Shown here in pieces: positions 47,542 through 57,129 of a DNA stretch of 64,000 nt; positions within the stretch are counted from its first letter, which is position 1, and the number at the start of each line of letters is the position of its first letter. Position numbers and translations under genes: made by a program. The DNA is from Anaerobiospirillum sp. NML120448 (GTDB taxonomy: Bacteria; Pseudomonadota; Gammaproteobacteria; Enterobacterales; Succinivibrionaceae). Below the pieces are notes generated by a model. That model saw only the letters and a list, made by a program, of their open reading frames with translations, did no database searches and had not been told where the DNA came from. The DNA lies in assembly GCF_023050945.1 (NCBI RefSeq), contig NZ_JALKIM010000004.1:33745-97744 (forward strand), given 5' to 3'.

Positions 47542-48192
47542 TTAACCAAATACCTTACGATAGTCAGCCTGGAACTTCTCGATGCCCTGGTCAGTTAATG
47601 GGTGACGGGTCATCTGCTCAATTACATTGTATGGAACAGTAGCAATGTCAGCACCAGCAAGGGCACAATCCATGATGTGAATTGGGTTGCGTACAGAAGC
47701 GGCAATGATTTGAGCGTCAATGTCACCTACAGCAAAGATATCAGAAATCTGACGGATTAAGTCGATACCTGGCATGGAGATATCGTCTAAACGACCTAAG
47801 AATGGAGATACGTAAGTTGCGCCAGCACGAGCAGCTAATAAAGCTTGGTTAGCAGAGAAGATCAAGGTTAAGTTAGTCTTAATGCCTTCAACTTTACACA
47901 TATGGCAAGCCTTTAAGCCCTCAACAGTCATAGGGATCTTAACTACCATATTTGGGTGAATAGCGGCGATCTCACGAGCCTCTTTCATCATAGTAGGAGC
48001 ATCTAAAGTAGTTGGCTTAACTTCACCGCTGATAGGACCATCAACAATAGAAGCAATCTCTTTGATAACTTCATTAAAATCACGGCCAGACTTTGCAATT
48101 AAGCTTGGGTTAGTGGTAACGCCACAAATAACACCCATATCATTAGCTTTACGGATATCTTCTACATTTGCAGTATCAATGAAAAAACGCAT
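47542..48192 (-). CDS. Transaldolase, small (TalC/FSA-type) subfamily
   Basis: 216 residues from the ATG at 48192 (GGGAG upstream). A cytosolic beta/alpha barrel with Schiff-base Lys in VVKIPMT (~83-89) and the [13 protein letters not shown] opening. The small subfamily contains true transaldolases and fructose-6-phosphate aldolases. Here the discriminating positions are Glu in SGEVKPTT (FSA has Gln) and Phe in SPFLGRLDD (FSA has Tyr), which favours transaldolase. It joins transketolase in the non-oxidative pentose phosphate pathway. LacI-type sites lie 390-640 bp upstream, in a long gene-free region. Confidence 0.88.
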   Translation of the reverse strand: MRFFIDTANVEDIRKANDMGVICGVTTNPSLIAKSGRDFNEVIKEIASIVDGPISGEVKPTTLDAPTMMKEAREIAAIHPNMVVKIPMTVEGLKACHMCKVEGIKTNLTLIFSANQALLAARAGATYVSPFLGRLDDISMPGIDLIRQISDIFAVGDIDAQIIAASVRNPIHIMDCALAGADIATVPYNVIEQMTRHPLTDQGIEKFQADYRKVFG

Positions 48193-48578
48193 GACATCTC
48201 CCATTATTTCATCAATTTAAAAACCTATAACTTAAGTTATAAGGTTTATTAAAAATATAATTTAAATTATTTGCTCTAGTAAATCTTAATAACTACTAAC
48301 CATAAATTACTAGAGTACAGCTAACATCACAATACGTGTCATTGTTTAGCATACGCCTGTCTATTTAGTTAAGAGCAGGCCTAATTAAAAATCTGTTCAG
48401 ACAACCACGTAGCTAACTTGATAGCTTTTATCTGTTTGGCTGATAAAAGCATCTTAAACCATTAATTGATAAAAACCCTCAATAATATCTTAGTTACGTG
48501 AGCTAGATCGCTTTTTTTCTTATTTTGTGCACGAACACGGAGAAAAATCCCTAAAATTCATAGGCACAAGCACCAAAA

Positions 48579-48594
48579 TCGCAACCGTTTTAGA
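48579..48594. promoter_or_regulatory. LacI-type operator candidate upstream of transaldolase
   Basis: TCGCAACCGTTTTAGA; CGCAACCGTTT is identical to the site upstream of the lacI-family gene at 22719-22729. Confidence 0.4.
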
Positions 48595-48819
48595 ACAAGA
48601 AAACAAACCATATGATCTTAGATAAAACTCATCTTAATTAACCAATGCTAATGACCCATTAAGTTAACTTAAGACTTTGATTAATATCACGATGTACAAT
48701 AATCAAAGTTATTAAATAAAGATTTTTATTAAGTCTTTTATTATCAGGCTTAACAAAAATTTAGAAAATCTTATTGCCATCAAATCTCAAGGCCAATCCT
48801 TCTACAGCGCCACCATGAC

Positions 48820-48834
48820 AACAAACGTTTACGG
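48820..48834. promoter_or_regulatory. Second LacI-type operator candidate
   Basis: AACAAACGTTTACGG shares 12 of 15 positions with the araD site. It lies 628 bp before the transaldolase start. Confidence 0.35.
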
Positions 48835-48879
48835 AATTTCTAAACCACCCCCAAAAACGATAGTCTAAGTGCCTTTATT

Positions 48880-49040
48880 CAAGCCCGCCCGCCCCTTGAC
48901 CATCCAGCCTTTTTGCCAAGCTACAGCAAAGTTCTTCCCTGCACTTTGCTCAGCCAAGCCATAGGCCCAAGGCTTTGGCCTTGACCTTGACCTTAGCCTT
49001 GAGGCTAAGGACAGGGCCAAAATTTTGGCCTTAAAGCCAT
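48880..49040. repeat. GC-rich hairpin island
   Basis: TTGGCC/CCTTGACC words in quick succession, a hairpin CCTTAGCC/GGCTAAGG and the perfect 16-bp palindrome GGCCAAAATTTTGGCC near 49015-49030. No ORF. It resembles the islands at 10.4, 13.85 and 61.48 kb. Confidence 0.6.
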
Positions 49041-49049
49041 CTAAAAATG

Positions 49050-49400
49050 ACTAAAGCTTGGTACTAAGCAACTACAAAAATTTGCGTAATTTCTAGCAAC
49101 AATTTCAAGGCGCACAAGGCCTACTAAAGCTCAAAACAAGAGCTAAAGCATGCTACTAAAAACTACAATGGGCTTTAGTTTACTCACAACATTAATCAAG
49201 CATAATGACTTAGGGGCTATCCTCTCTTAGCTTTTAAGAGGCAGCAGTCTATTAGCAAGCAAACTACAAAGGAATTGAGCTTACCTGCAACATATTAAGG
49301 CTCACAGCTTGACCATAAAGGCGCACGAGCCTGACCTATGCTCACATGGAACACAAGTATGTTACTAAGCAAACTACAAGGTGAAATTTACTAGAAAAAA
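49050..49400. repeat. Decayed ~100-bp tandem repeat
   Basis: A motif like TACTAAGCAAACTACAA recurs near 49061, 49152, 49252 and 49362, and AAGGCGCAC near 49108 and 49317, suggesting four old copies. No gene. Bases 49401-49700 show nothing recognised. Confidence 0.4.
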
Positions 49401-49699
49401 ATGAAAAGCATAAGCTTGGATAAGCTTACTGACTTCTTGTCATCATCTGACAGTGCCTTGCCTTTAAGTTGCTAGTGAGAAGCAAGAACACTATACTTTC
49501 AGTAAATGTTTAATCAATGAACATTGCTAAAGGCAGTACACACACATACATACGCATTAGCGATGAGTGCACAGATAGATAATCATAATCTAAGATCTTT
49601 AAATTTTAAAGACTCAGACGATGAAACTGCTAATATCGTTGGTTTTATTCCTAGCAAAAAACGCTAATAAGCGAATATTAAAGTCAATCTACTATCCGA

Positions 49700-49735
49700 T
49701 AAAAAAGCCTTTTTCGAAAAGAAAAAGGCTTTTAT
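49700..49735 (-). terminator. Terminator of the small orphan gene
   Basis: AAAAGCCTTTTTC/GAAAAAGGCTTTT (49703-49733), T-rich on both strands, 30 bp behind the stop. Confidence 0.85.
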
Positions 49736-49763
49736 TAACATTAACATTAACGGCTTATTCACA

Positions 49764-50030
49764 TTATTTTAAATCTACTTCTTTTTCCTCTAAATTTCCC
49801 CACCCTTGTTCCATAGCTTTACTAACTAAATAAAGTATATCTGACATTTTAGGGATTCTAGCTTGTCCTTTTGCAGATAGTAACTTTCCATTAGGTTGTC
49901 TCCACATAAATCTATACCCTGTTTCAGAAGTATTAGCATCATAGACATACTTACAATATTGGAAACAAAGTACCCATTTATTTTCAACCTCATGTCTTTT
50001 TACTTCGTGAATAACCTTTACATAAGACAT
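49764..50030 (-). CDS. Small conserved-looking protein, function unknown
   Basis: 88 residues with a strong AAGGAG site before the ATG and its own terminator, so it is very likely a real gene. The sequence is balanced and globular: a beta-rich N-terminal part (WVLCFQYCKYVY), then YRFMWRQPNGKLLSAKGQARIP and a closing helix ILYLVSKAMEQGWG. No signal peptide or membrane helix. I cannot assign a family with confidence. It stands alone between the transaldolase spacer and the dehydrogenase gene. Confidence 0.65.
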   Translation of the reverse strand: MSYVKVIHEVKRHEVENKWVLCFQYCKYVYDANTSETGYRFMWRQPNGKLLSAKGQARIPKMSDILYLVSKAMEQGWGNLEEKEVDLK

Positions 50031-50105
50031 TCAAATCACTCCTTTATTGAAAATTATCCTTATGTGTTAAGCGTTGATATTGATTAACTTCTATGTCTTA
50101 ACTAT

Positions 50106-50165
50106 AAAAAACCCCTATCCTAAAACTAAAGAACACTGTTAAGCTGTGGTTAGTTTTAGATAGGA
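50106..50165 (-). terminator. Terminator of the dehydrogenase gene
   Basis: A 15-bp stem with one bulge (50114-50129 with 50150-50164) followed on the minus strand by GGTTTTTT. Confidence 0.85.
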
Positions 50166-50220
50166 GCTTATCGCACCTATAGTGCTTTGGTATTTGGTAT
50201 AAGCAGGGCAATCTGCTAGT

Positions 50221-51141
50221 TTACATTTGATCTGCTGATACTAAAGGCTCGCCACTATCAGGCATCATAGAAGATGAATAGAACAAGTAAAGAGCTTGAG
50301 TTCCAAGTTCACCATGACCCATATCTTTTAGCATGCCGTAGGCCTTACGAGCCAAATCAACACCAGGTAAGCTAATACCTTTATGGCTACATACCTTAAG
50401 TGCAATATCTAAATCTTTAATAAAGTGAGCAATCTTAAAGCCAGGAGCAAAATCACCCTTAATAATACGAGGGCCATAGCTCTTTAATGAGAAGGAACCT
50501 GCTGCACCACCTTGTAAGGTATTAATAGTTTGCTCCACATCAAGGCCCATACGCTTGGCAAATACAATGCACTCACAAGTAGAGAACATGGATGAAGCAA
50601 CAGCAATTTGGTTACAAGCTTTAGCTAGCTGACCATTGCCAATAGGGCCAAAGTGCTCAGCACGAGGGCCTAAAACCTTAAATACTGGAGCTAAAGCTTC
50701 AAAATCTTCCTTATCACCACCACAAAGCATGGTTAAAGTAGCATTCTTAGCACCAATATCACCACCAGTTACAGGGCAATCTAAAATGTGCACGCCACGG
50801 GCTTTGGCAAAATTATAAATCTCTACAGCTAAGTCAGGTAAAGAAGTGGTCATATCTACACCGATAGCACCTTTCTTCATTCCCTTGATAGCGCCATTAA
50901 TTGGAGACATCCAAACCTGACGTACATCCTCTGGGAAACCAACAATAGAAATTACCACATCACAGTCTTGAGCACACTCAAATGGACTATCAAACCACTT
51001 AGCACCCTGCTCAATTAGCTCCAGGGCCTTTGCTTTGGTTCGAGTATAAATATGCATCTCATAGCCAGCTTTTAACAAGTGACCAGCCATTGGTGCACCC
51101 ATAACGCCTAAACCAATGAAACCAATTTTTTTAATGTCCAT
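50221..51141 (-). CDS. Beta-hydroxyacid dehydrogenase (GarR/HIBADH family)
   Basis: 306 residues. N-terminal Rossmann fold with IGFIGLGVMGAPMAGHLLKAGY (~6-27), substrate motif DCPVTGGDIGAKNATLTM (~119-136, usual DAPVSGG) and catalytic Lys in GNGQLAKACNQ (~167-177). The C-terminal helical domain follows. The family reduces tartronate semialdehyde, succinate semialdehyde or related 3-oxoacids with NAD(P)H; the exact substrate is open. Thr32 after the second strand (YTRT) is compatible with NADPH. AGGAT before the ATG. Alone in its unit, without glycerate kinase or glucarate genes nearby. Confidence 0.85.
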   Translation of the reverse strand: MDIKKIGFIGLGVMGAPMAGHLLKAGYEMHIYTRTKAKALELIEQGAKWFDSPFECAQDCDVVISIVGFPEDVRQVWMSPINGAIKGMKKGAIGVDMTTSLPDLAVEIYNFAKARGVHILDCPVTGGDIGAKNATLTMLCGGDKEDFEALAPVFKVLGPRAEHFGPIGNGQLAKACNQIAVASSMFSTCECIVFAKRMGLDVEQTINTLQGGAAGSFSLKSYGPRIIKGDFAPGFKIAHFIKDLDIALKVCSHKGISLPGVDLARKAYGMLKDMGHGELGTQALYLFYSSSMMPDSGEPLVSADQM

Positions 51142-51806
51142 GACTGCATCCTACATGTTGCTCAATAAGGTATCTAATGCTCCCTATCATACTACTATGC
51201 AAAAAGCTTATCTAGGATTAATAATTGCGATTACTTAGTATTACTCTATTAGAAAGATGACAAATTTTATCTGTTTGATAAGTACGCATTTTTCTCTCGA
51301 AATTTAAGGCTCCTTTCTTTGGGAAGAATATCAAGACTTTGCCTTATTTTGGCCCTTTAGAGCTATTAGTTTAACTGTGTTTATCATTATCTGGCCATTA
51401 AAATACTAGTATGAGGGAGGCCTAAAAATTTTTCACTATAGTAATATGCTCTTGAACTATTGCTGTATAATCATGCGGTTTTGGCAAGAAGAATGCACTT
51501 TAAAGTTTGGTCTCTTAATTGAGCCAATTAAGCTTATTTAGTTGCAAGTATGTTGCTATCTAAACATCTCTATTTTCTTAATTGTTGCAACTATTGATTC
51601 TTAGTCTTCATCCTTGATCAAGCACTAATAATTTAGGGCTTTATTGCTAACAATGCTGGGGGATCTTGGCCTGCCTCGAGATGCCTCACAAGGATAGAAA
51701 GCTAGTTTTAATGGTTGGAACTTGGTCTTTAAAGTTTATTTTTTTGTTTTCCTTAAAGCTTTAAGGACTTTCTCACAATTTTCTGACATCGTTTAGGAGG
51801 GAAATC
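51142..51806. other. Upstream region of metK
   Basis: AT-rich, no ORF. A TATAAT at 51466-51471 could start a leader of about 330 nt. I see no MetJ box (AGACGTCT-like) and no recognisable SAM riboswitch. Confidence 0.4.
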
Positions 51807-52955
51807 ATGTCACGACTCTTTACATCTGAATCCGTTTCTGAGGGACATCCAGATAAAGTTGCCGATCAAATCTCTGATGCAATTTTAGATGCTATCTTAG
51901 CTCAAGACCACAAGGCACGTGTTGCCTGTGAGACCTTAGTTAAGACTGGTATGGTTGTAATCGCTGGTGAAGTAACTACTAAGGCCAATGTTGATTTAGA
52001 GGCTGTGGTTCGTAAGACTGTATGCGATATTGGCTACAACTCTACTGAAGTAGGCTTTGATGGCAATTACTGTGCATTCTTAAATGCTTTAGGCAAGCAA
52101 TCTCCAGATATTAACCAAGGTGTTGATCGTCAAAACCCAGAAGATCAGGGCGCTGGTGATCAGGGCTTAATGTTCGGTTATGCTTGCGATGAGACTGCGG
52201 TATTAATGCCTGCTGCTATTACCTATGCTCACTTATTAGTAAAGAGACAGTCAGAAGTTCGTCGTCTTGGCGTACTTCCTTGGTTACGTCCAGACGCTAA
52301 GAGCCAGGTAACTTTTGCTTACAATGATGATGGCTCTATTAGCCACGTTGATACTGTAGTACTCTCTACTCAGCACTCCCCTGATGTATCTTTAAGCACT
52401 GTAGTAGCTGGTGTTCAAGAAGAAATCATTAAGCGTGTTATTCCTGCTAAGTACTTAACTGAAAATACTAAGTATTTTATTAACCCAACTGGTCGCTTTG
52501 TTATTGGTGGCCCAGTAGGTGACTGTGGTTTAACTGGCCGTAAGATTATCGTTGATACTTATGGTGGTGCTGCTCGTCACGGTGGTGGTGCTTTCTCTGG
52601 TAAGGATCCATCTAAGGTAGATCGTTCCGCTGCTTATGCTGCTCGTTATGTAGCAAAGAATATTGTTGCTGCTAAGCTTGCTCGTGAGTGTGAGATTCAA
52701 GTATCTTACGCTATTGGTGTAGCTAAGCCAGTATCCATTTCTGTTAATACCTTTGGTACTGGCACTGTAGCTGACGAGAAGATCTCTAATATTGTTAATG
52801 AGGTCTTTGATCTACGTCCATATGGCTTAATTAAGATGCTTGATTTAGAGCGTCCAATCTATCAGCCTACTGCAGCTTATGGTCACTTTGGCCGTGATTG
52901 CTTCCCATGGGAGCAAACCAATAAGGTAGACGACTTATTAGCTGCTTTAAGCTAA
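51807..52955 (+). CDS. metK: S-adenosylmethionine synthetase
   Basis: 382 residues, the usual length (E. coli 384). It makes SAM from methionine and ATP. Motifs: [18 protein letters not shown] (~9-26), [12 protein letters not shown] (~114-125), [21 protein letters not shown] and [19 protein letters not shown] (P-loop, ~258-276). AGGAGGG before the ATG. In E. coli metK also lies a few genes upstream of endA-rsmE, as here. Confidence 0.97.
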   Translation: MSRLFTSESVSEGHPDKVADQISDAILDAILAQDHKARVACETLVKTGMVVIAGEVTTKANVDLEAVVRKTVCDIGYNSTEVGFDGNYCAFLNALGKQSPDINQGVDRQNPEDQGAGDQGLMFGYACDETAVLMPAAITYAHLLVKRQSEVRRLGVLPWLRPDAKSQVTFAYNDDGSISHVDTVVLSTQHSPDVSLSTVVAGVQEEIIKRVIPAKYLTENTKYFINPTGRFVIGGPVGDCGLTGRKIIVDTYGGAARHGGGAFSGKDPSKVDRSAAYAARYVAKNIVAAKLARECEIQVSYAIGVAKPVSISVNTFGTGTVADEKISNIVNEVFDLRPYGLIKMLDLERPIYQPTAAYGHFGRDCFPWEQTNKVDDLLAALS

Positions 52956-53011
52956 TTAGCGCCCGCACCCAATAATTTAGCTAATTAGGGTCTCCCCTCA
53001 TTTTAGACCCG

Positions 53012-53050
53012 ATAAGGCAAGGCCTCCTCAGAGCCTTGCCTTATTTATTT
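53012..53050 (+). terminator. Terminator of metK
   Basis: A perfect 12-bp stem ATAAGGCAAGGC/GCCTTGCCTTAT (53012-53044) followed by TTATTT; it also suits the convergent IS256-like gene. Confidence 0.85.
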
Positions 53051-53058
53051 GGGCTTTA

Positions 53059-53865
53059 TTAAAATTTAGGAGCTACATTAGATAAGTAAAGACTAGTGTA
53101 AGGAAAGACTTGCTCCAAGTCCTCGGTATTTAAACCAATACCTAAAGACATAATCACTACGATATTTTTGACTCCACGTGCCTGGAGATTTTTCAAAATA
53201 TCTAAAGAGCTTTTCTTTTTGTAAGGAGGGCTTAAAAAGATATGCAAGATATCTTTATTTCCTTGTTCATCCACACCCAAAACTACGTATAAAGATAGAT
53301 CACACTCATTAGCATTAATCTCTTTTACCACAGTAAAATCAAGCTTATTGATGCTAACAAAAGCATATTCACTTTTAAGCGTGCTTACGCCCATATCTTT
53401 AATGCTGGACAGTACTTGCTCTTGGATAAGGTGTACACTTTGAGCAGGCAACTCATAGCCAAACATCTTTTGCAAACACAACTCAACATTAGCCTGAGTC
53501 ATACCCTGAGCAAACATAGAAAATACTTTACTCTCAGTACTGCTCACAGCACGAGAGTGCTTTCTTACTGAAATAGGTTCGAAAGAGCCATCACGATCAC
53601 GTGGTACCATAATTTCTAAAATACCAAATGAACTTTTGACCTTCTTGTGAATAAAACCATTACGTCTATTACTACTTTCTTTGGCCGTACTAGCAGACTT
53701 TTCATAGCCAATATGGGCAATAAACTCAGCATTGAGTAATAGATTATAGAATTTTCCAAGAGCTTGTCTTATCAAATCTTGAAAGTAGGTTGAGGAGTTG
53801 TCCTCATAATGCTTAATACATTCAAACGCTACTTTCTTACTGTTTTGGATATTAATATTAACCAT
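53059..53865 (-). CDS. IS256-like transposase relic or domesticated derivative, catalytically dead
   Basis: 268 residues, open throughout, against about 400 for active IS256 transposases. The N-terminal two-thirds match the family well: LLNAEFIAHIGYEKSAST, NRRNGFIHKKVKSSFG, ILEIMVPRDRDGSFEP, FSMFAQGMTQANVE. The DDE residues are gone: the usual FxDAI(H)FKVR is FVSINKLDFTVV, the usual VDGLxGF is MSLGIGLNTED, and the protein stops just after the FPxT segment, before the helical insert and third acidic residue. No terminal inverted repeats flank it, and the start lacks a ribosome site. It is either a decaying copy or a domesticated DNA-binding protein; the open frame leans slightly toward the second. 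Confidence 0.7.
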   Translation of the reverse strand: MVNINIQNSKKVAFECIKHYEDNSSTYFQDLIRQALGKFYNLLLNAEFIAHIGYEKSASTAKESSNRRNGFIHKKVKSSFGILEIMVPRDRDGSFEPISVRKHSRAVSSTESKVFSMFAQGMTQANVELCLQKMFGYELPAQSVHLIQEQVLSSIKDMGVSTLKSEYAFVSINKLDFTVVKEINANECDLSLYVVLGVDEQGNKDILHIFLSPPYKKKSSLDILKNLQARGVKNIVVIMSLGIGLNTEDLEQVFPYTSLYLSNVAPKF

Positions 53866-54184
53866 TATTTGGGCTGCTCAATCCAATCTTACAGATCTGA
53901 ATTAAACAGACTACTCCTGTAATAAATTTACAAAACTATTAGCCAAAATAAGCCCAAGTAAGCCCCTATTAAGCTTACCATCTGAGCTTAGCTTTTAGAT
54001 AACCTTGCCCCTACCTTAAATAAGCATGGAGTAAGCCCTCTAGTAATATCTCTTAGGCTTATACTTTCAGTTTCACAACTTTAATAGTGCTGACGACTAC
54101 GAACTTAGCTATGCGCTTAGCTTTGAGCTTAGCCATATAATAAGCGCTTTTAAAGTAGCACTTATACTCACATCAGCTTTTTTA

Positions 54185-54251
54185 AGCAAAAAAAAACTCT
54201 TGGGCTTTGCTTGCGGCTCCTTATTTTGCTGCAAGAAACTCAAGAGTTTGA
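54185..54251 (-). terminator. Terminator of the DUF5718-like gene
   Basis: AAACTCTTG/CAAGAGTTT (54194-54249) with further internal pairing GCTTGC/GCAAG, followed on the minus strand by a run of T. Bases 53866-54180 are spacer without a gene. Confidence 0.8.
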
Positions 54252-54318
54252 TCTATTTGAATTTTGTCGATATGTTATTGTAACACGATTAGGCTTATAT
54301 GGTAGAAGCTAAATCTGT

Positions 54319-55167
54319 CTAGTTGCGAATAATAATTTCTTGACGAAGTACAGAAATATCGTCTTCTTCGAGGTTATCACGCTCAGCACGGTGAATAATT
54401 TCCTCTTGTGAATAAACATCACCAGGGTATACCACCACTAAAGCATCATCACCTACTTGTAAGAAGTTAGTCTGACCATATTCAGTATAACGAGTAGCAC
54501 CTACAGATACTAAAATTCTAGTTGGACGATTAGCTTCATTTAAATAGAGGTTAATATTCTCAGCAGGGCCTTCGTCTTTTTGATTGTTAAGACGATCAAT
54601 TAACCAAGCAATAAGCTTCTCATAGAAGTAAGAGTAGTCTTTTACTGCACTATCCTCACCATATGGATATACCTTACCATCACGCACTAAGAAAGAAGCA
54701 ATACGATAACGATCTAAAATACAGCCTTCACTAAGGTTATCAACCTTTAAGTAGTTGCTAGCAAAGCCCTTACTTGCTGGACCCCAGTTTTTCTTTTGGC
54801 TGATCTTAGTAGCGCCTTGCTTACGAATAGAACAGTCGTTAGCAGCACCAAAAACTACAGGATGAAGAGCGGTAACTTTATCAGAAGTCCACTCTACATC
54901 AAATACAATAGCGCACTCTGGCTCAATTTGTAATTTTTCTTCACCCTCTGGGAAGATAATAGAGTAATCATCAAAAGGGAAAGTGCCTAAGAACTCTGGA
55001 GTGTGAGCACCAATCTCAGGAATATAAGTTGGGAACACGGCTTTTGGAGCATTGGCCTCAGCAGTTTTTACCTTAGTAAAATCTTTATCTTCACCAGCCT
55101 GCTCTAAATGTCCAGTAAAGTTTCCAGCCACACCAAAACAAGCAATTTTCTTTAAATCAATCAGCAT
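54319..55167 (-). CDS. DUF5718-like protein
   Basis: 282 residues, soluble. FGVAGNFTGHLEQAGEDKDF at the start, LQIEPECAIVFDVEW, GAANDCSIRKQGATKISQKK, YGEDSAVKDYSYFYEKL and ILVSVGATRYTEYGQTNFLQ form a pattern I associate with DUF5718, a family of unknown function in several Gram-negative lineages. The layout (acidic core, GATRYT loop, FLQxGD) recalls fumarylacetoacetate-hydrolase-like folds, but I do not claim activity. GGAG upstream of the ATG. Monocistronic. Confidence 0.6.
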   Translation of the reverse strand: MLIDLKKIACFGVAGNFTGHLEQAGEDKDFTKVKTAEANAPKAVFPTYIPEIGAHTPEFLGTFPFDDYSIIFPEGEEKLQIEPECAIVFDVEWTSDKVTALHPVVFGAANDCSIRKQGATKISQKKNWGPASKGFASNYLKVDNLSEGCILDRYRIASFLVRDGKVYPYGEDSAVKDYSYFYEKLIAWLIDRLNNQKDEGPAENINLYLNEANRPTRILVSVGATRYTEYGQTNFLQVGDDALVVVYPGDVYSQEEIIHRAERDNLEEDDISVLRQEIIIRN

Positions 55168-55432
55168 ACTAAGCCAACTCCACTAAAGACAATAAAACAC
55201 TCTCAAAGACTCACTTTGCTACTAACTCTTTGAGATGATCAACTTTTCTATCTTAGCATAATTATTGATTGTGCCTTGTGATCTAGCTAAACACTTTATC
55301 TAATCTAAGGTGAGCAAAATTATTAAGACTTAATCCCAGTGAAGCATAAGCTTTCACGACTATAGGAACACTGGACTTAGCATCATATAATAAGGAATTA
55401 AAACCTATACTGATAATCAGAGGGAAAGATTG

Positions 55433-56275
55433 ATGTTGTCTTCATGGAAAAAAACCTTAACTGTACTTAGTAGTGCTTTAGCACTATCTTCTATCATGAT
55501 AAGCCCTAGCGCCCAAGCAGTTGAATCTTTTAGCAAAGCTAAAAAGATTCTGCCTTCCATTTACTACGAGCTACAGCAAAAATATGGTTATACTTCAACC
55601 ATCTATTGCGGTTGTGAGCTTAGTTATAAGGGCAGCGGCAAAAATGTTCGTTGGTCTGTAGATTTAGATAGCTGCGGCTATGAGGCTCGTAAGAACCTTA
55701 AAAGAGCTCAACGTATTGAAGTTGAGCATGTCATGAGTGCCTGGGAATTTGGCCACCAGCTTAAGTGCTGGCAAGAAGGTGGCCGTAAAAACTGTGGCGA
55801 TAATAGCTTGTTTGATGAAATGGAAGGCGATCTACACAACCTTTACCCAGCTGTAGGTGAGGTTAATGGCGATCGTGGCAATTTCCAATTTACTGATATG
55901 GGTGCTAAGCCTACTCAATATGGTCAATGCCAAATGGTAGTTGATTTTAAAGGCAAAAAGGCTCAACCACCAAAAGATGCTATGGGCCCTATAGCTCGTG
56001 CTCATTTGTATATGGCCGAGCAATATAATATCCGCCTGGCACCTGCTCAGCGCAAGCTCTATGAAGCTTGGAATAAACAGCACCCAGCCACACCTTTTGA
56101 GTGTGACCGTAATGAGCTGATTAAAAAAGCTCAAGGTAACTACAATAGATTCATTAGCGAAAGTTGTAAGTTAACTGGCAATGGCGATAGTTCTAATCTC
56201 ATTCCTACCCCATATAAGGTTAACCATAGCGACGACTACGCACAAGAGTTATACAAAAAAGTACTAAACAAATAG
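55433..56275 (+). CDS. endA: Endonuclease I, secreted DNase
   Basis: 280 residues from the ATG at 55433 (GAGGG upstream; a TTG one codon earlier is less likely). Signal peptide cleaved near SPSAQA-VES. The mature enzyme has the EndA/Vvn fold: YCGCELSY, then the active-site stretch RIEVEHVMSAWEFG with catalytic His, DLHNLYPAVGEVNGDRGNFQF and the Cys pairs for disulphides (CGC, SCGY, KCW, NCG, GQCQ, ECD, SCK). It degrades DNA in the periplasm or outside. First gene of a likely operon: rsmE begins 17 bp later, as in E. coli. Confidence 0.94.
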   Translation: MLSSWKKTLTVLSSALALSSIMISPSAQAVESFSKAKKILPSIYYELQQKYGYTSTIYCGCELSYKGSGKNVRWSVDLDSCGYEARKNLKRAQRIEVEHVMSAWEFGHQLKCWQEGGRKNCGDNSLFDEMEGDLHNLYPAVGEVNGDRGNFQFTDMGAKPTQYGQCQMVVDFKGKKAQPPKDAMGPIARAHLYMAEQYNIRLAPAQRKLYEAWNKQHPATPFECDRNELIKKAQGNYNRFISESCKLTGNGDSSNLIPTPYKVNHSDDYAQELYKKVLNK

Positions 56276-56292
56276 CTAACAAAGGAACAGCC

Positions 56293-57063
56293 ATGCGTAT
56301 CCCTAGAATTTATGATGCTAATATGCCTGATAGTGAAGGCTCTGAGCTAATACTAGATGAATTTGGTGCTAACCATGTCAGCAAAGTACTACGTTTTAAA
56401 GTAGGCGATCAAATACAACTTTTTGATGGCCGAGGTAATGAGTATTTAGCACAGCTAACTCAAGTAGGCAAAAAGACCCAAGTTCGTTTAACTCAAAAGC
56501 TAGAGCGTAATGTAGAAAGCCCTATTCAAGTAGAGTTACTACAAGTTATCAGTCGTGGGGATCGCATGGATTTTACTATTCAAAAAGCTGTAGAGCTGGG
56601 TATTAGTAAAATTATCCCGCTAACATCAGAGCGCTGCGGAGTAAAGCTTGATGCTGAGCGTGCCGCTAAGAAAATTGAAAGCTATCAAAAGATTGCTATT
56701 GCAGCATGTGAGCAATGCGGTCGTAATGTGGTGCCTAAAGTTGAAGCGCTCTGCTCTTTAAGCTCTTTTTTACAAAGTCATAACAGTACTTGCACTGCAC
56801 CTGACTCTAATTTGTGCACCGACCAAGACGGTTTTTTAAACATTACTTTAGATCCTAGAGCTCAATATAAATTAAGTGAACTACCTAAAACAGGTAAATA
56901 CCGTATTTTAATTGGCCCTGAAGGTGGCTTTAGCGCTGACGAGGTTGAGCTTACTAAAAATAGCGGTTTTGTTGGCGTTACTTTAGGCCCTCGTATTTTA
57001 AGAACGGAAACAACAGCTTTAGTAAGTCTAGCTATTTTAGGATCTGCTCTTGGCGATCTGTAA
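56293..57063 (+). CDS. rsmE: 16S rRNA m3U1498 methyltransferase
   Basis: 256 residues. A PUA-like N-terminal domain (NHVSKVLRFKVGDQIQLFDGRG) and a SPOUT knot with SRGDRMDFTIQKAVELGISKI (~82-102), CGVK, LIGPEGGFSADEVEL (~206-220) and LGPRILRTETTALVSL (~232-247), which binds SAM. It methylates U1498 in 16S rRNA. AAGGAA precedes the ATG. About 20 extra residues (HNSTCTAPDSNLCTDQ region) sit before the knot, a modest insertion. Between endA and queF on the same strand. Confidence 0.95.
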   Translation: MRIPRIYDANMPDSEGSELILDEFGANHVSKVLRFKVGDQIQLFDGRGNEYLAQLTQVGKKTQVRLTQKLERNVESPIQVELLQVISRGDRMDFTIQKAVELGISKIIPLTSERCGVKLDAERAAKKIESYQKIAIAACEQCGRNVVPKVEALCSLSSFLQSHNSTCTAPDSNLCTDQDGFLNITLDPRAQYKLSELPKTGKYRILIGPEGGFSADEVELTKNSGFVGVTLGPRILRTETTALVSLAILGSALGDL

Positions 57064-57129
57064 TATTTAATAATTTTAGTATTAGAATTACACTAATTTA
57101 CACAACAAGCATATTGTTAGGAAATTACC

